NCBI GenBank assembly: GCA_019240125.1
Contig: JAFAYW010000183.1
Coordinates: 1-64,000 of the forward strand
DNA from: Alphaproteobacteria bacterium
GTDB lineage: Bacteria > Pseudomonadota > Alphaproteobacteria > ATCC43930 > CGMCC-115725
Direction of reading: 5' to 3'
DNA length: 64,000 nt
Shown here: one piece after another, positions 25,774-35,013 of the stretch
Position numbering within the stretch: position 1 is the first letter of the stretch
Layout of the letters: every line of letters starts with the position of its first letter
Position numbers and translations under genes: made by a program
The notes under the pieces: model-generated
Database searches by the model: none
The model's input: the letters and a program-made list of their open reading frames with translations, nothing else
Told to the model about the DNA's origin: nothing

Positions 25774-27138
25774 ATGAGCCTCGGTATGCTTTCGTCGTCG
25801 CTGTTTGGCGACATGTTCGGCACCGCCGCGATGCGCGATGCCTTTGGTGACCTGGCGTTCCTCGCCCGGTGCTCTGAGGTCGAGGCGGCATTGGCGCGGG
25901 CCCAGGCACGCGCCGGCATCGTCCCGCAGGGAGCAGCCGTGGCGATCAGCGAGGCCGCCGCGGCCGTGTCCGCCAACCCGGCCTCGCTCGATCTCGATCG
26001 CCTGAAGCGCGAGACCGAGAATGTCGGCTATCCGATCCTGCCGCTGGTGCGGCAACTGGCCGACCGGGCCGGTGCGGCGGGGCGCTATCTCCACTGGGGC
26101 GCCACCACGCAAGACATCATGGACACCGCCGCGGTGTTGCAGATCCGCGATGGCCTGGCGCTGATCGAAGCCGATTTGACCGCGGTGCGAGGCCACCTTG
26201 CAACGCTGGCGCGGCGCTATCGCGATACGCCGATGGCGGGGCGCACGCATTTGCAGCACGCGCTGCCGGTCTCCTTCGGGTTCAAGGCGGCGGTGTGGCT
26301 CGATGGCTTCGACCGACATGCAGCGCGGCTCGCGGAATTGCGGCCGCGCGTCTTGACGGTGCAGTTCGGCGGTGCCGCCGGGACGCTGGCCTCGCTCGGG
26401 AGCGGCCCGGAAGGGATCGAGTCACGGGTTGGCATGGCCCGGGAACTCGGCCTCGCCGACCCGCCGATCACCTGGCACGTGGCGCGTGACACGATCGCTG
26501 AGACTGTGCAGTTCCTGGCGCTGGTCGGCGGCAGCCTCGGCAAGATCGCGTATGACGTGATGATGATGTCGGCAACCGAGTTCGGCGAAGCGGCCGAACC
26601 GTTCGTCGCTGGCCGCGGCTCGAGCTCGACGATGCCACAGAAGCGCAACCCGATCTCATGCGAATTGATTCTCGCCGCCTCCAAGGCGTTGCGCCAGCAC
26701 GCCGGACTGGCGCTGGATGCGATGGTCAGCGATTTCGAGCGCGCCACCGGACCTTGGCATGCCGAATGGATCGCGCTTCCCGAGAGCTTTGGCTACGCCG
26801 CCGGCGCCTTGCATCAGGCGGCATTCATGCTGAGCGGCCTGATCGTCGATCCGGCGCGTATGCAGCGCAACCTCGAGATGACGCATGGGTTGATCGTGGC
26901 CGAGGCGGTGATGATGGGTCTGGCGCCGCATACCGGCCGCAATGAGGCGCACGACCTTGTTTACGACGCGTGCCGCGCCGCGATCGAAAGCGACCGGCCG
27001 CTCTATGACGTGCTGCTGGAAAGTCCGGAGGTGGCGGGCCCGCTCGGTGCGGAAAAGCTGCGGGCCCTGACCGATCCCGCCAATTACCTGGGCTCGGTAC
27101 CCGCGATGATCGACCGCGTGCTGGCCGGCCGCGGATAA
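25774..27138 (+). CDS. Fumarase/adenylosuccinate lyase-superfamily enzyme, likely carboxymuconate cycloisomerase-like
   Basis: A 454-aa protein. Superfamily signature GSSSTMPQKRNP (282-293) contains the flexible-loop catalytic serine. HWGATTQD (107-114) and THLQHALP (158-165) carry the other conserved active-site residues. Overall it most resembles PcaB-type 3-carboxy-cis,cis-muconate cycloisomerases of protocatechuate breakdown, though adenylosuccinate lyase or an aspartase-like activity cannot be excluded. No other pca genes are adjacent. It acts as a cytoplasmic homotetramer. AAGGGA lies before the ATG, with somewhat long spacing. Confidence 0.82.
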   Translation: MSLGMLSSSLFGDMFGTAAMRDAFGDLAFLARCSEVEAALARAQARAGIVPQGAAVAISEAAAAVSANPASLDLDRLKRETENVGYPILPLVRQLADRAGAAGRYLHWGATTQDIMDTAAVLQIRDGLALIEADLTAVRGHLATLARRYRDTPMAGRTHLQHALPVSFGFKAAVWLDGFDRHAARLAELRPRVLTVQFGGAAGTLASLGSGPEGIESRVGMARELGLADPPITWHVARDTIAETVQFLALVGGSLGKIAYDVMMMSATEFGEAAEPFVAGRGSSSTMPQKRNPISCELILAASKALRQHAGLALDAMVSDFERATGPWHAEWIALPESFGYAAGALHQAAFMLSGLIVDPARMQRNLEMTHGLIVAEAVMMGLAPHTGRNEAHDLVYDACRAAIESDRPLYDVLLESPEVAGPLGAEKLRALTDPANYLGSVPAMIDRVLAGRG

Positions 27139-27202
27139 CCGGACCGCTCCGGCGCGGCGGCGACACCGGACGCGGAGCGGGCGGCTCTCTTCAGAAAGAC
27201 GA

Positions 27203-27574
27203 TCAGTCGAAGGAGGCGCGGGTCACGTCGTTCTTACGGTCGTAATGGATCGTGATCTTGTCGACCGAGCACAGATCGATGTCGCTCCAGACCGCGCTGG
27301 AATTATCGTCCGTATAAACGACCTTGAGGTCCCATTTGCAGGTTTTTACCTTAGGGCTGAAATGGATGTTGACCGACTTGCCGTCCTCCAGCACGTCCTG
27401 GCCCATGACGTCTTCCTGCCAGTTATCTGCCTTGGCGGGTGATACATAGACTTCCTTGAGCTCATAGCCGGTGCGATTTATCAGCCGAAAGTCCTGCTTG
27501 GCGTCCTGAGCGTTCGCGGGTGTACCTAAGGCCAAGCCGATCGCCGCTACGGTGCCAAGTATAAACGTCCGCAT
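27203..27574 (-). CDS. Small exported protein of unknown function
   Basis: 123 aa with a signal peptide (1-22, PANA/QDA). The mature part is a compact beta-rich domain: DFRLINRTGYELKEVYVSPAK, NIHFSPKVKTCKWDLKVVY, SDIDLCSVDKITIHY. The two cysteines probably pair in the periplasm. The pattern recurs as single-gene periplasmic proteins of unknown role in this class, as far as I can judge. Start 27574 rather than 27673 because only it gives a signal peptide, and GAGGAC precedes it. Confidence 0.75.
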   Translation of the reverse strand: MRTFILGTVAAIGLALGTPANAQDAKQDFRLINRTGYELKEVYVSPAKADNWQEDVMGQDVLEDGKSVNIHFSPKVKTCKWDLKVVYTDDNSSAVWSDIDLCSVDKITIHYDRKNDVTRASFD

Positions 27575-27732
27575 TATCTGTCCTCTAACAAAGTGCGAGG
27601 CGGAGTGAGTAGCATTACACGCCATGGTTGCCAATAGCAGTCGCTCAGTTACACATTTCGGTAGCCTCGGCAAAGACTTTGGCGGGTGTCGCGAGGCGAG
27701 AAAACCATCTGAGCCTGTTTGGGAGGCCGAAA

Positions 27733-28596
27733 ATGCCGGTTAGTAAAGATATCGGCATCGCGCGTACCGTCGCTGACTTGCGCCACATGATCGCCGCCTG
27801 GCGTTCGAGCGGCGAGACGGTGGGTCTGGTGCCGACAATGGGCGCCATCCACGCTGGGCACCTCGCGCTGGTCAACGCGGCTCAATCTCAGTGCCACCGG
27901 TGCGTCGCATCGCTCTTTGTCAATCCAAAGCAATTTGGCCCCAAGGAGGATTTCGCCGCTTATCCGCGCTCCGAGGGACGCGACGTCGCCGCCTTTGCCG
28001 AGCGCGGCGTGGACCTCGTCTTTATTCCCGCAGTTGACGCGATGTACCCCTCCGGTTTCGCCACCACCGTGTCGGTGGGCGCCGTCACAGACGACCTCGA
28101 AGGCGCTTTCCGTCCGGGGCATTTCGAAGGGGTCGCGACGGTCGTCACGAAACTGCTGCTGCAGGCCTTGCCCGACGCCGCCTATTTCGGTGAGAAGGAC
28201 TTTCAGCAGCTGACTGTTGTGCGCCATTTCGTCCGTGATCTCGATATACCGGTGCGTATCGAGGGGGTTGCGACGCTGCGCGAACCCGATGGCCTCGCCC
28301 TGTCGTCACGCAATGTGTACCTGTCGCCGGAGGAACGGCGGATCGCCCCCCGGCTGCATCAGGTCATGAGTGCGTGCGCCACTGAACTGCGCGCCGCACC
28401 GCACGCGCTCGTTGCCGTTTTAGAAAACGGCAGGACGCAGCTTGGCGAGGCGGGTTTCCGGGTCGATTATCTGGAGCTTCGCGCGGCGGACGACTTTGCC
28501 CCCCTCGAGCAGCTCAGCCGCCCGTCCCGTCTGCTGGCGGCAGCCTATCTCGGGCGCACCCGTCTGATCGACAACATTCCGGTGGTGCCTGGGTAG
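27733..28596 (+). CDS. panC: Pantoate--beta-alanine ligase
   Basis: A 287-aa enzyme joining pantoate and beta-alanine with ATP, the last step of pantothenate (coenzyme A precursor) synthesis. The HIGH-type motif is PTMGAIHAGH (34-43). SLFVNPKQFGPKEDFAAYPR, GHFEGVATVVTKL, YFGEKDFQQL and the KMSKS-like LSSRN are all present. ATG 27733 follows GGGAGG. panB is not adjacent; the gene runs alone and converges with the TRAP operon. Confidence 0.95.
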   Translation: MPVSKDIGIARTVADLRHMIAAWRSSGETVGLVPTMGAIHAGHLALVNAAQSQCHRCVASLFVNPKQFGPKEDFAAYPRSEGRDVAAFAERGVDLVFIPAVDAMYPSGFATTVSVGAVTDDLEGAFRPGHFEGVATVVTKLLLQALPDAAYFGEKDFQQLTVVRHFVRDLDIPVRIEGVATLREPDGLALSSRNVYLSPEERRIAPRLHQVMSACATELRAAPHALVAVLENGRTQLGEAGFRVDYLELRAADDFAPLEQLSRPSRLLAAAYLGRTRLIDNIPVVPG

Positions 28597-28611
28597 GGCG
28601 GCGAGCGCGAT

Positions 28612-29955
28612 CTAGGGACAGATATAGCCTGCGCCGCTCGGGTTCTTGAAACAGCCCACCGATTCCGGGAACAGGTGTCGCGGCAGGAACAACACCGTGT
28701 CGGGTACGAAAATACACACCGCAATGGTGATGAAAAACACGATGTAGATCGACAACGAGGCGCCCAGGGCCTTGCTGAACCGGACCCCCACGAATTTCGA
28801 CGCCATCAGCAATGCCAGGCCGTACGGCGGAGTGATCAGCCCGAAGGCCAACGTCACGATCAATACGACGCCCATGTGCACCGAGTTGATACCGCCGGCA
28901 TCGGTCAGCGCGTTGACGATCGGCATGAAGATGACGATGCACGGCACCGGCTCGATAAAATCGCCGACAATGACAAACAGCGCGACCAATGCGAACATGA
29001 TCTTGTAGGGGTCGTCGCCGGCAAACCCGGTGATCCACCCCGAAACCACGATCGGACCGCGCAGATAGGCCAGCATCCAGCCGAAAGCCGAGGCCGCGCC
29101 GATCGTGATCAGCGGCAATGAATAGATCAGCCCGGCCTGCGCGAAGTCGCGCGGCAGATGCTTCAGATGCGCGAAATTGAGGAAGGGGATGACCACGAGC
29201 AGGATGTAGGCGATCGCGATCACCCCCGCCTCGGTCGGCGTGAACCAGCCCGACAGGATGCCGCCGAGCAGGATGATCGGGATCACCATCGGCAACAGCG
29301 CCGCCTTGCCCGCCTCGCTCAGTTGCCCGAACGATGACCGCGGCCGACGCCGCCCCGGCGGCCCGAAGAAGTAACAGTAGATCATCAGCCCGAAGCCGAC
29401 CATCAGCCCCGGCGCGATACCGCCGAGAAACAGCCCGGCGATCGAGACGTTGCCGATCGCGCCATACACCACCGCCATGATGCTGGGCGGCACCAGATTG
29501 GCGATCGTCGCGGCGGCGGCGATCAGCGCCGCGATGAAGGCCGGATCGTAGCCCTCCTGCGACATCGGTCGCGCCATCGTGCGGCTCAGCACCGCGACAT
29601 CGGCCGAGGACGAGCCTGACATGCCCGAAAAGAACATGCTGAACACGGTCACGACCTGCGCCAGCCCGCCGCGGATATGACCGACCAAGGCCTGCGACAG
29701 GTTGGCGATGCGCACGACGACATTCGCCGAGGTCATCAATTCGCCGACCAGCAGGAAGAACGGCACCGCCATCAGGGCTTCGGAATCGATGCCGTTGAAC
29801 AGTTGCGTCATGATCGAGGGCAGGCTGACCGGCGTAAAGCAGGTGCCGACCACGACACCGGCGATCAGCGCAAAGGCGACCGGCACGCCCATATAGCCGA
29901 ACACTAGAAACAGCACCGCCATCAGCGATACGATCAACCCATTGGCGGTTGTCAT
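28612..29955 (-). CDS. TRAP transporter large permease (DctM family)
   Basis: A 447-aa membrane protein with many helices. DctM features include FFLLVGELMTSANVVVRIANLSQALVG, GGLAQVVTVFSMFFSGMSGSSSADVA and a C-terminal TPPYGLALLMASKF. With the small permease and binding protein upstream it forms a Na+-driven tripartite carrier for an organic acid or similar anion. Start ATG 29955 comes 1 base after the stop of the small permease gene. It is the last gene of the operon. Confidence 0.92.
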   Translation of the reverse strand: MTTANGLIVSLMAVLFLVFGYMGVPVAFALIAGVVVGTCFTPVSLPSIMTQLFNGIDSEALMAVPFFLLVGELMTSANVVVRIANLSQALVGHIRGGLAQVVTVFSMFFSGMSGSSSADVAVLSRTMARPMSQEGYDPAFIAALIAAAATIANLVPPSIMAVVYGAIGNVSIAGLFLGGIAPGLMVGFGLMIYCYFFGPPGRRRPRSSFGQLSEAGKAALLPMVIPIILLGGILSGWFTPTEAGVIAIAYILLVVIPFLNFAHLKHLPRDFAQAGLIYSLPLITIGAASAFGWMLAYLRGPIVVSGWITGFAGDDPYKIMFALVALFVIVGDFIEPVPCIVIFMPIVNALTDAGGINSVHMGVVLIVTLAFGLITPPYGLALLMASKFVGVRFSKALGASLSIYIVFFITIAVCIFVPDTVLFLPRHLFPESVGCFKNPSGAGYICP

Positions 29956-29956
29956 G

Positions 29957-30550
29957 TCAGAGGCCGGCATCCCCTTCGTGCAGCAGCGAGTCGCGTGCCT
30001 CTTCGGGCGGCCCGGCAAAACCGTGCCGCCAACCATTGACCAGTTGCTCGATCGTAAACAGCGCCACCAGCGCCCCCGAGGCTGGGATCGGCGCGTAAAG
30101 CGTCGCCAGCGGCGTCATCGACGGCATGCGAAAACTGCCAAAGCCCTGCAGGAAGTTGATAAAGCCGAAATAGACCATGCATGAGGCGGCGCCGAAGATG
30201 ACCACGCGGTTGAAGGTCTCGATGGCCAATCGGCTGCGCCCGCGCATCGCCTCGCTGATCGCGGAGAGATAGAGGTGGTCGTTGCGCCGGGCCGCCACCG
30301 CGGTGCCGATAAAGATGCCGTAGACAAAAAAGGTGGTCGTCACCTCCTGCACCCACAGCACCGGGTGCCCGAGCGAGCGGGTCACCACATCGAAAAACAC
30401 GGTGGCGCTGAACCCGGCGAGCGCGATGCCGCACATAACCATCAGCAATTGCTCGAGCCAGTCGAGCGACACCCATTTCAGGTGGCGCTGCCGGTCAAGG
30501 ACCAGCGAGTAACGCGGACTCACGTTTGAGGCTGGGGCGTGCGACAGCAC
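29957..30550 (-). CDS. TRAP transporter small permease (DctQ family)
   Basis: A 197-aa protein with four helices. The first carries DWLEQLLMVMCGIALAGFSATVFFDVVTRSL, with the usual VxxRY/L-like ending, then WVQEVTTTFFVYGIFIGTAVAARRNDHLYL, a strongly conserved DctQ stretch. It links the binding protein to the large subunit. It sits 7 bases after the DctP gene. The 30-residue N-terminal extension is slightly long; an internal start is possible. Confidence 0.9.
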   Translation of the reverse strand: MLSHAPASNVSPRYSLVLDRQRHLKWVSLDWLEQLLMVMCGIALAGFSATVFFDVVTRSLGHPVLWVQEVTTTFFVYGIFIGTAVAARRNDHLYLSAISEAMRGRSRLAIETFNRVVIFGAASCMVYFGFINFLQGFGSFRMPSMTPLATLYAPIPASGALVALFTIEQLVNGWRHGFAGPPEEARDSLLHEGDAGL

Positions 30551-30557
30551 GAGCCAG

Positions 30558-31550
30558 CTATTTCACGTCCCGCACCAGTTTCAGCATCTTGACCGCCCCC
30601 GGCCCGAGCTGTTCGGCGAGCTTGTCCTGCAGCGGCTCGGCATCCTTGATGAAGCCGGATTTGTCGACATCGGTGACAAACTTGACACCCATCTTCTGCA
30701 GTTTCGCCGCCGAATCGTGTTCAAGCTGCAGGGCTGCCTTGGGTTCAACCTTCTGCACCTCGTCAGCCGCCTGCTGCACCCAGCCTTTCTGTTCGTCGCT
30801 GAGGCTGTTCCACACCTTGTCACTGACCCAGACGACGTTGTTATTCGCCTCGTGCTGGGTTTCCGAGAGGATCGGCGCGACCTCGTAGTGCTTGTTGGAC
30901 TGGTACACGTTGATGCCGTTCTCGGCCATCGCGACGACACCAGTCTGCAGCGCCGTGTACACATCGCCAAACGGCATATGCACGGTCTGCGCGCCATAGG
31001 CCGGGAACATCGTATCCTCCGTCGCCGTCGCCTGCACCCGCACCTTGACGTTCTTCAGATCGTCGACCTTGTGGATCTCCTGTTTTCCGTACATGTCGCG
31101 CAGCCCCATCGTGCCCATTGCGAGGATGCGCGCGCCCTGAACCTTCGCGTTGACCATCTCCTTGAACGCGCTTACCACCCCCGGATCAGACAGGGCCTTA
31201 AGGAGGTGGTCCTCGGAGCGAAAGACGAAGTGGATCGAGAAGACGCCGGCCTCCGGCTGTACCGAGGCCGAATTCGCGGTTGAGGTAATGCTGAAATCAA
31301 CGTCACCGGTCCGCAATTTCTGCAAAACCTGCGGTTCCTGTCCCAGTTGCGCTCCGGGAAACTGATCGACCAGCATTGTCCCTTTGCTCAGCTCCTCCAG
31401 CTTCTTGGCAAAGGTATCTCCGGCTACGCCGTAGGCAGTGGTATGCGGCTGGTCGTAGGCAAAGCTGAAATGACGCGTGTCAGCCGCTTGTGCGCTGGCG
31501 GCAAGCACCAGCGGCAGGGCCGCAGCCAGTACAATTCGTCTTGCAGTCAT
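30558..31550 (-). CDS. TRAP transporter substrate-binding protein (DctP family)
   Basis: A 330-aa periplasmic protein with signal peptide 1-22 (ASAQA/AD). DctP features: LEELSKGTMLVDQFPGAQLGQEPQVLQKLRTGDVDF, the ligand-carboxylate arginine region VRVQATATEDTMFPAYGAQTVHMPFGDVYTALQTGVVAMAENG, and a helical C-terminus. Ligands are usually carboxylates clamped by that arginine. First gene of the three-gene TRAP operon; the 293 bases upstream to the diguanylate cyclase hold its promoter. Confidence 0.92.
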   Translation of the reverse strand: MTARRIVLAAALPLVLAASAQAADTRHFSFAYDQPHTTAYGVAGDTFAKKLEELSKGTMLVDQFPGAQLGQEPQVLQKLRTGDVDFSITSTANSASVQPEAGVFSIHFVFRSEDHLLKALSDPGVVSAFKEMVNAKVQGARILAMGTMGLRDMYGKQEIHKVDDLKNVKVRVQATATEDTMFPAYGAQTVHMPFGDVYTALQTGVVAMAENGINVYQSNKHYEVAPILSETQHEANNNVVWVSDKVWNSLSDEQKGWVQQAADEVQKVEPKAALQLEHDSAAKLQKMGVKFVTDVDKSGFIKDAEPLQDKLAEQLGPGAVKMLKLVRDVK

Positions 31551-31843
31551 TCCAGCGTCCCCTCTTTTTCAATCAGCGCGTTTGCCGCGACCTTGGCTGG
31601 CATCCTGCTGTTCACAGCGGCAAGGTCAAGCGCCTTTCGGCGGCCAGAGCCGCGAAATCACGCTTGTCGCGCCCCGCTGCCCGGCATGCGCGATTGCCCC
31701 AGGAGGGCTAAAAACGGTTCTGTAGCGCGCGCGTTTGTCGTTAAGGATATTTTATCGATAGCCTGACTTAATCTGCGAGGATCAGGACGCACACCAGGGA
31801 CCAGGCGTAATTCGCGTTCGCGCTAGAAGGAGCGGGTAGTGCC

Positions 31844-33037
31844 TTGAAGACCATTCGATTTGGCCTCGTTGTTATCGCGATCTGCGCCCTCCTGGTTCTG
31901 GCTGCGGGCATTAGAGCGGCGATCTGGGTACACCAGATCGAGGCTATCGCCGTCGATCAAGAGCTAGTCAGCGTGCAGGAACTGATCCTGCGGGAGACCA
32001 CCGAGGCTCTATTGCAGATCGAAACCACCGAACGCAGCTACCTGTTAACTGGCGATGCCGCCTATCTCGGCCGCCTCGATCAGTCCCGGCAGGACCTCCG
32101 CGCCGCTTTGGCTAGGGTCGACGCGTTGATTCACGATTGGGCCGTGCGCCCCGAGGATGTCGGCGAGTTGGAGAGGCTGGCCGCCGCGGCGGAGGCGATT
32201 GCCTTGCACGCCATCGACTTGCGACGCGAAGGCCAGCAGCAGGCCGCGCTCGATCTCGCCCTCGGCGATAACGCCAAGCAGCTTGCCGAGGATTACCGGT
32301 CGCGGTTCAGCTCCGTTCTCGATCAGATCAGACAAGGCCGGTTGCGGCTCGACGCGCAGTACACCGACACCTTCCGTGATCTTTACATCCTCCTCGCGAT
32401 CGTGGTGCTTGCGGTCGATCTGCTGATCGTCGTCGCCATCGTCACCCTCAGCATCGCGGTACAACGTCTGCGTGAACAGCAACGCGAGCACGAGCAGGTC
32501 GCGATGCACGACGCGCTGACAGGGTTGCCGAACCGGCGCTATCTCAGCGAATGGCTGACGATGTCGCTGGCGGCGGCACGCCGCTCCGGGCAGCGGCTTG
32601 TCGTCCTGTACTTCGATCTCGATGGGTTCAAGGCGGTTAACGACAATCTCGGCCACGAAGCGGGCGATCGGGTGCTTCAGGCGACGGCGGCCCGCCTGCG
32701 CCGGGCACTGCGCATGTCGGATTTTGTCGCGCGTCTGGGCGGTGATGAATTTGTCGCCGCCCTGCCCGAGGCGCCAACTCCGGCGGCCCTCGCCATGCTG
32801 ATCGAGCGTCTGCAGAATGAAATCATGAAGGCGCCGATCCCCGAGCTGCGCGATGGCGCGATTCGCGCCAGCATCGGCACTGCAACGTTCCCCGCCGATG
32901 GCGAGACCGTCGATTCGCTGCTCTCGGCCGCCGACCGCGCGATGTACGAAATCAAGCAGGCCGGCAAGCAACGTCGAGCGGCTCTTGCAGCGGCTAGAGA
33001 AGCCACGCCGGCCGCAACGGCTTCGGCCGCAGAGTAA
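31844..33037 (+). CDS. Membrane diguanylate cyclase with CHASE3-like sensor
   Basis: A 397-aa signalling protein. TM1 is 5-27, a periplasmic all-helical region 30-178 with TTERSYLLTGDAAYL resembles CHASE3, and TM2 is 179-205. The GGDEF domain is 222-380. The active-site motif GGDEF (299-303) is intact, and R290-x-x-D293 gives the product-inhibition I-site. It should make cyclic di-GMP in response to an unknown periplasmic signal. The only fitting start is TTG 31844 with AAGGAG 11 bases upstream, which is a long spacing. Its location just before the Flp pilin gene hints at pilus or adhesion control. Confidence 0.9.
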   Translation: MKTIRFGLVVIAICALLVLAAGIRAAIWVHQIEAIAVDQELVSVQELILRETTEALLQIETTERSYLLTGDAAYLGRLDQSRQDLRAALARVDALIHDWAVRPEDVGELERLAAAAEAIALHAIDLRREGQQQAALDLALGDNAKQLAEDYRSRFSSVLDQIRQGRLRLDAQYTDTFRDLYILLAIVVLAVDLLIVVAIVTLSIAVQRLREQQREHEQVAMHDALTGLPNRRYLSEWLTMSLAAARRSGQRLVVLYFDLDGFKAVNDNLGHEAGDRVLQATAARLRRALRMSDFVARLGGDEFVAALPEAPTPAALAMLIERLQNEIMKAPIPELRDGAIRASIGTATFPADGETVDSLLSAADRAMYEIKQAGKQRRAALAAAREATPAATASAAE

Positions 33038-33188
33038 CGGGCTCAAGCCAAGGTTGTGGAGCGGCACTAGCCAGGATTGAGCAAACCAGATACGATAATG
33101 CGTTACTTGGCGCTGGTGTCAGGTAATGACGCGCAGCCTTCGGCCCGGATCGTCAACCACCTTTTATGTGTTACCGCGGGGGAACCAG

Positions 33189-33350
33189 ATGCTTACCACT
33201 CTGATCAGGCTCGTGAAGAACGAGGAGGGCGCAACCGCAATCGAATACGGCTTGATCGCCGCACTGATCGCGGTGGCAGCAATCGCTGCATTCCAGCTGG
33301 TCGGCACCAATCTAAGCTCGGTTTTCAACACCGTCGCGACAAAGCTCTAA
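33189..33350 (+). CDS. Flp family type IVb pilin
   Basis: A 53-aa prepilin. The short basic leader MLTTLIRLVKNEEG is followed by ATAIEYGLIAALIAVAAIAAFQLVG; cleavage is expected after EEG and the E of IEY is conserved. It is the major subunit of Tad pili. It lies alone, 10 kb from the TadE/TadG operon. GGGGGAAC before ATG 33189 is a modest ribosome site. Confidence 0.93.
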   Translation: MLTTLIRLVKNEEGATAIEYGLIAALIAVAAIAAFQLVGTNLSSVFNTVATKL

Positions 33351-33380
33351 TCCGAGCCCGGCTTCGCGGTTGGGCCATCC

Positions 33381-33402
33381 GCTCCTGCTCGACCAGGAGC
33401 GC
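33381..33402 (+). terminator. Hairpin downstream of the pilin gene
   Basis: CGCTCCTG and CAGGAGCG form a perfect 8-bp stem with a 6-base loop, 30 bases past the pilin stop. There is no T-run, so it may protect the mRNA 3' end instead of terminating. Confidence 0.4.
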
Positions 33403-33546
33403 GACGGCCCAATTGACAGGATCGTGCCTGCGGGAGCCGAGATGCTCCGGCTTGGGGCGTACGTCAAAGATCGGTCGGCTAGTTCAGTATTTTGCAGCGC
33501 GCGGTGCTTACCGGGCGCTGTTCGCATCTATATAGTGTGGCTGCAC

Positions 33547-33632
33547 GCGGGTGTGGCGGAATGGCAGACGCGGCAGACTCAAAATCTGCTTCCCGTAAGG
33601 GAGTGGGGGTTCAAGTCCCTTCACCCGCACCA
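33547..33632 (+). tRNA. tRNA-Leu(CAA)
   Basis: A complete 86-base tRNA with encoded CCA. The acceptor pairs GCGGGTG with CACCCGC, the anticodon stem GCAGA/TCTGC holds loop CTCAAAA (anticodon CAA, reading UUG), the long variable arm TTCCCGTAAGGGAGT is typical of leucine tRNAs, and the T-arm is GGGGGTTCAAGTCCC. It is intact and shows no sign of an element integrated next to it. Confidence 0.97.
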
Positions 33633-33723
33633 ACTATCGATCACTTAGATCCAAACCCGAGGATACGCTGACGGCGGTTGCGACTTTCGGTCGTCGGCCC
33701 CTCGGGTTCCCCTGAGATGTCGA

Positions 33724-34737
33724 CTATCTGGATGATCCGTCGGTCGATCTCACCCTCCCGGTAGGTCGATCTACGTCACCCGGTTCCTCTCTGGCGGGCG
33801 CGGTACGAAGCGCCTCCAAGGCGATCAGCGCGTTGCGCATGGCGCCGGCGCATTGCTCGACCAAGGGAACCAGTCCGTCGCTGAGTTGAGCGAGATGCTG
33901 ACCGACTGCCGAGGTCGCCAACGCGTCGTCCTGATCCGGTAGAGGAAGCTCCGACGCTGCGTTTGCGAACAACGCGTGCTCGACGGTTGCGCTGAGGCGA
34001 GCGACCCAGCCGGTCACCTGAATGAATTCCTGGTAGGCGGCAATGACCTGTTCGCTCAGCAATATCGCTGCGCAATCGTCACCATAATCGTCGATAAGAC
34101 GCCGCCGCATGTCAGACAGCGATGCCGCCTGACCGTCATCGATCACACCGATCGTCCCGAGCCGGCGAAGCAAAAGCGAGGCCGGCGTCACAGTTCCCGG
34201 ATCACGCGAGGCACTTGCCTCGCATTGCGGATTAACGCGCTCGACAGCAAAAGGCGGCCGGTTCACGGCCACTCTGCTCGTATCGTCACCTGATTCGCAA
34301 CTACCGCTTGCCGATCCGGTTGGGCGGCCAATGATCACGTTTGGAGGTGCGGGCGGAGCAGCGATCAAGGCAGGCGAGCCGGCGCCCCTATCTCCTACCA
34401 GCACTCTGGCAGTAAAGCGGTAGCCGTATCCTGTGACAGTCTGAATACAGCTTCCATGTACCCTGTCTTGGTCGAGAATGTGCCGCAGCTTCGATATCTG
34501 CACATTAAGATTAGCCTCCTCGACGGCTCTGCCTGACCAGACAATGGTCATCAATTCTTCCTTCGTCACCGTCTCGCCATTACGTCGCGCGAGGAGTGAA
34601 AGCAGATCAAGCGTCCGTGATCCCAGCGGCACAAGGCTGGCGCTTCCCCTCTCATCGACACGGAACAGCCCACCCGCCCGCCGGTCAAGCCGGAAGCCAT
34701 CGAGAAGCAGCACGTCATCGGGAGCAGGCGAAGGCAC
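33724..34737 (-). CDS. OmpR-type winged-helix regulator without receiver or membrane domain
   Basis: A 337-aa protein. Residues 10-112 form a Trans_reg_C winged helix: FRLDRRAGGLFRV, LVPLGSRTLDLLSLLARRNGETVTKEELMTIVWSG, VEEANLNVQISKLRHIL and the wing IQTVTGYGYRFTA. Residues 113-195 are a proline-rich linker. The C-terminal 140 residues are a helical domain I do not recognise, starting MRRRLIDDYGDDCAAILLSEQVIAAYQEF. Unlike CadC-type proteins it has no TM segment, so the signal is cytoplasmic. It is divergent from the peptide precursor operon and probably controls it through the inverted repeat at 34851-34882. Confidence 0.85.
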   Translation of the reverse strand: MPSPAPDDVLLLDGFRLDRRAGGLFRVDERGSASLVPLGSRTLDLLSLLARRNGETVTKEELMTIVWSGRAVEEANLNVQISKLRHILDQDRVHGSCIQTVTGYGYRFTARVLVGDRGAGSPALIAAPPAPPNVIIGRPTGSASGSCESGDDTSRVAVNRPPFAVERVNPQCEASASRDPGTVTPASLLLRRLGTIGVIDDGQAASLSDMRRRLIDDYGDDCAAILLSEQVIAAYQEFIQVTGWVARLSATVEHALFANAASELPLPDQDDALATSAVGQHLAQLSDGLVPLVEQCAGAMRNALIALEALRTAPAREEPGDVDRPTGRVRSTDGSSR

Positions 34738-34850
34738 GGCTTTCCCCTACCTAGTCGGCGATTGTTTGCAACTCTACTGCAACGTCTCCAGACATGAGCG
34801 TGAGTTACTTCACACCATCGTAAAAGCCCGCCTGCTCGCTTTTTACACGA

Positions 34851-34882
34851 GTGACTAACAACCGGTTTCGGCAGTTAGTCAC
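34851..34882. promoter_or_regulatory. Perfect 9-bp inverted repeat, candidate operator of the peptide locus
   Basis: GTGACTAAC (34851-34859) and GTTAGTCAC (34874-34882) are exact inverted copies with centres 23 bases apart, about two helix turns. It lies midway between the divergent regulator gene (start 34737) and the first precursor (35014). A related GTGAGTTAC is at 34800-34808. OmpR-type proteins usually bind repeated half-sites, so this is a reasonable operator candidate. Binding by the adjacent regulator is inferred. Confidence 0.55.
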
Positions 34883-35013
34883 AAACTGCCAGGTGATTTG
34901 GAACGTTTTGGCCCGGCCTCATAGTGCGACCCTGGCACCTAGCTCAGATTGCAGCACGGCCTGGGACACAATAACACATGCGTCACCCGACCGAACATCT
35001 GAAGGAGATCGAG

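Noticed and set aside
33547-33632. Possible attachment site at tRNA-Leu
   Set aside because: The tRNA is complete, no integrase is adjacent and no repeated 3' end of the tRNA was seen downstream.
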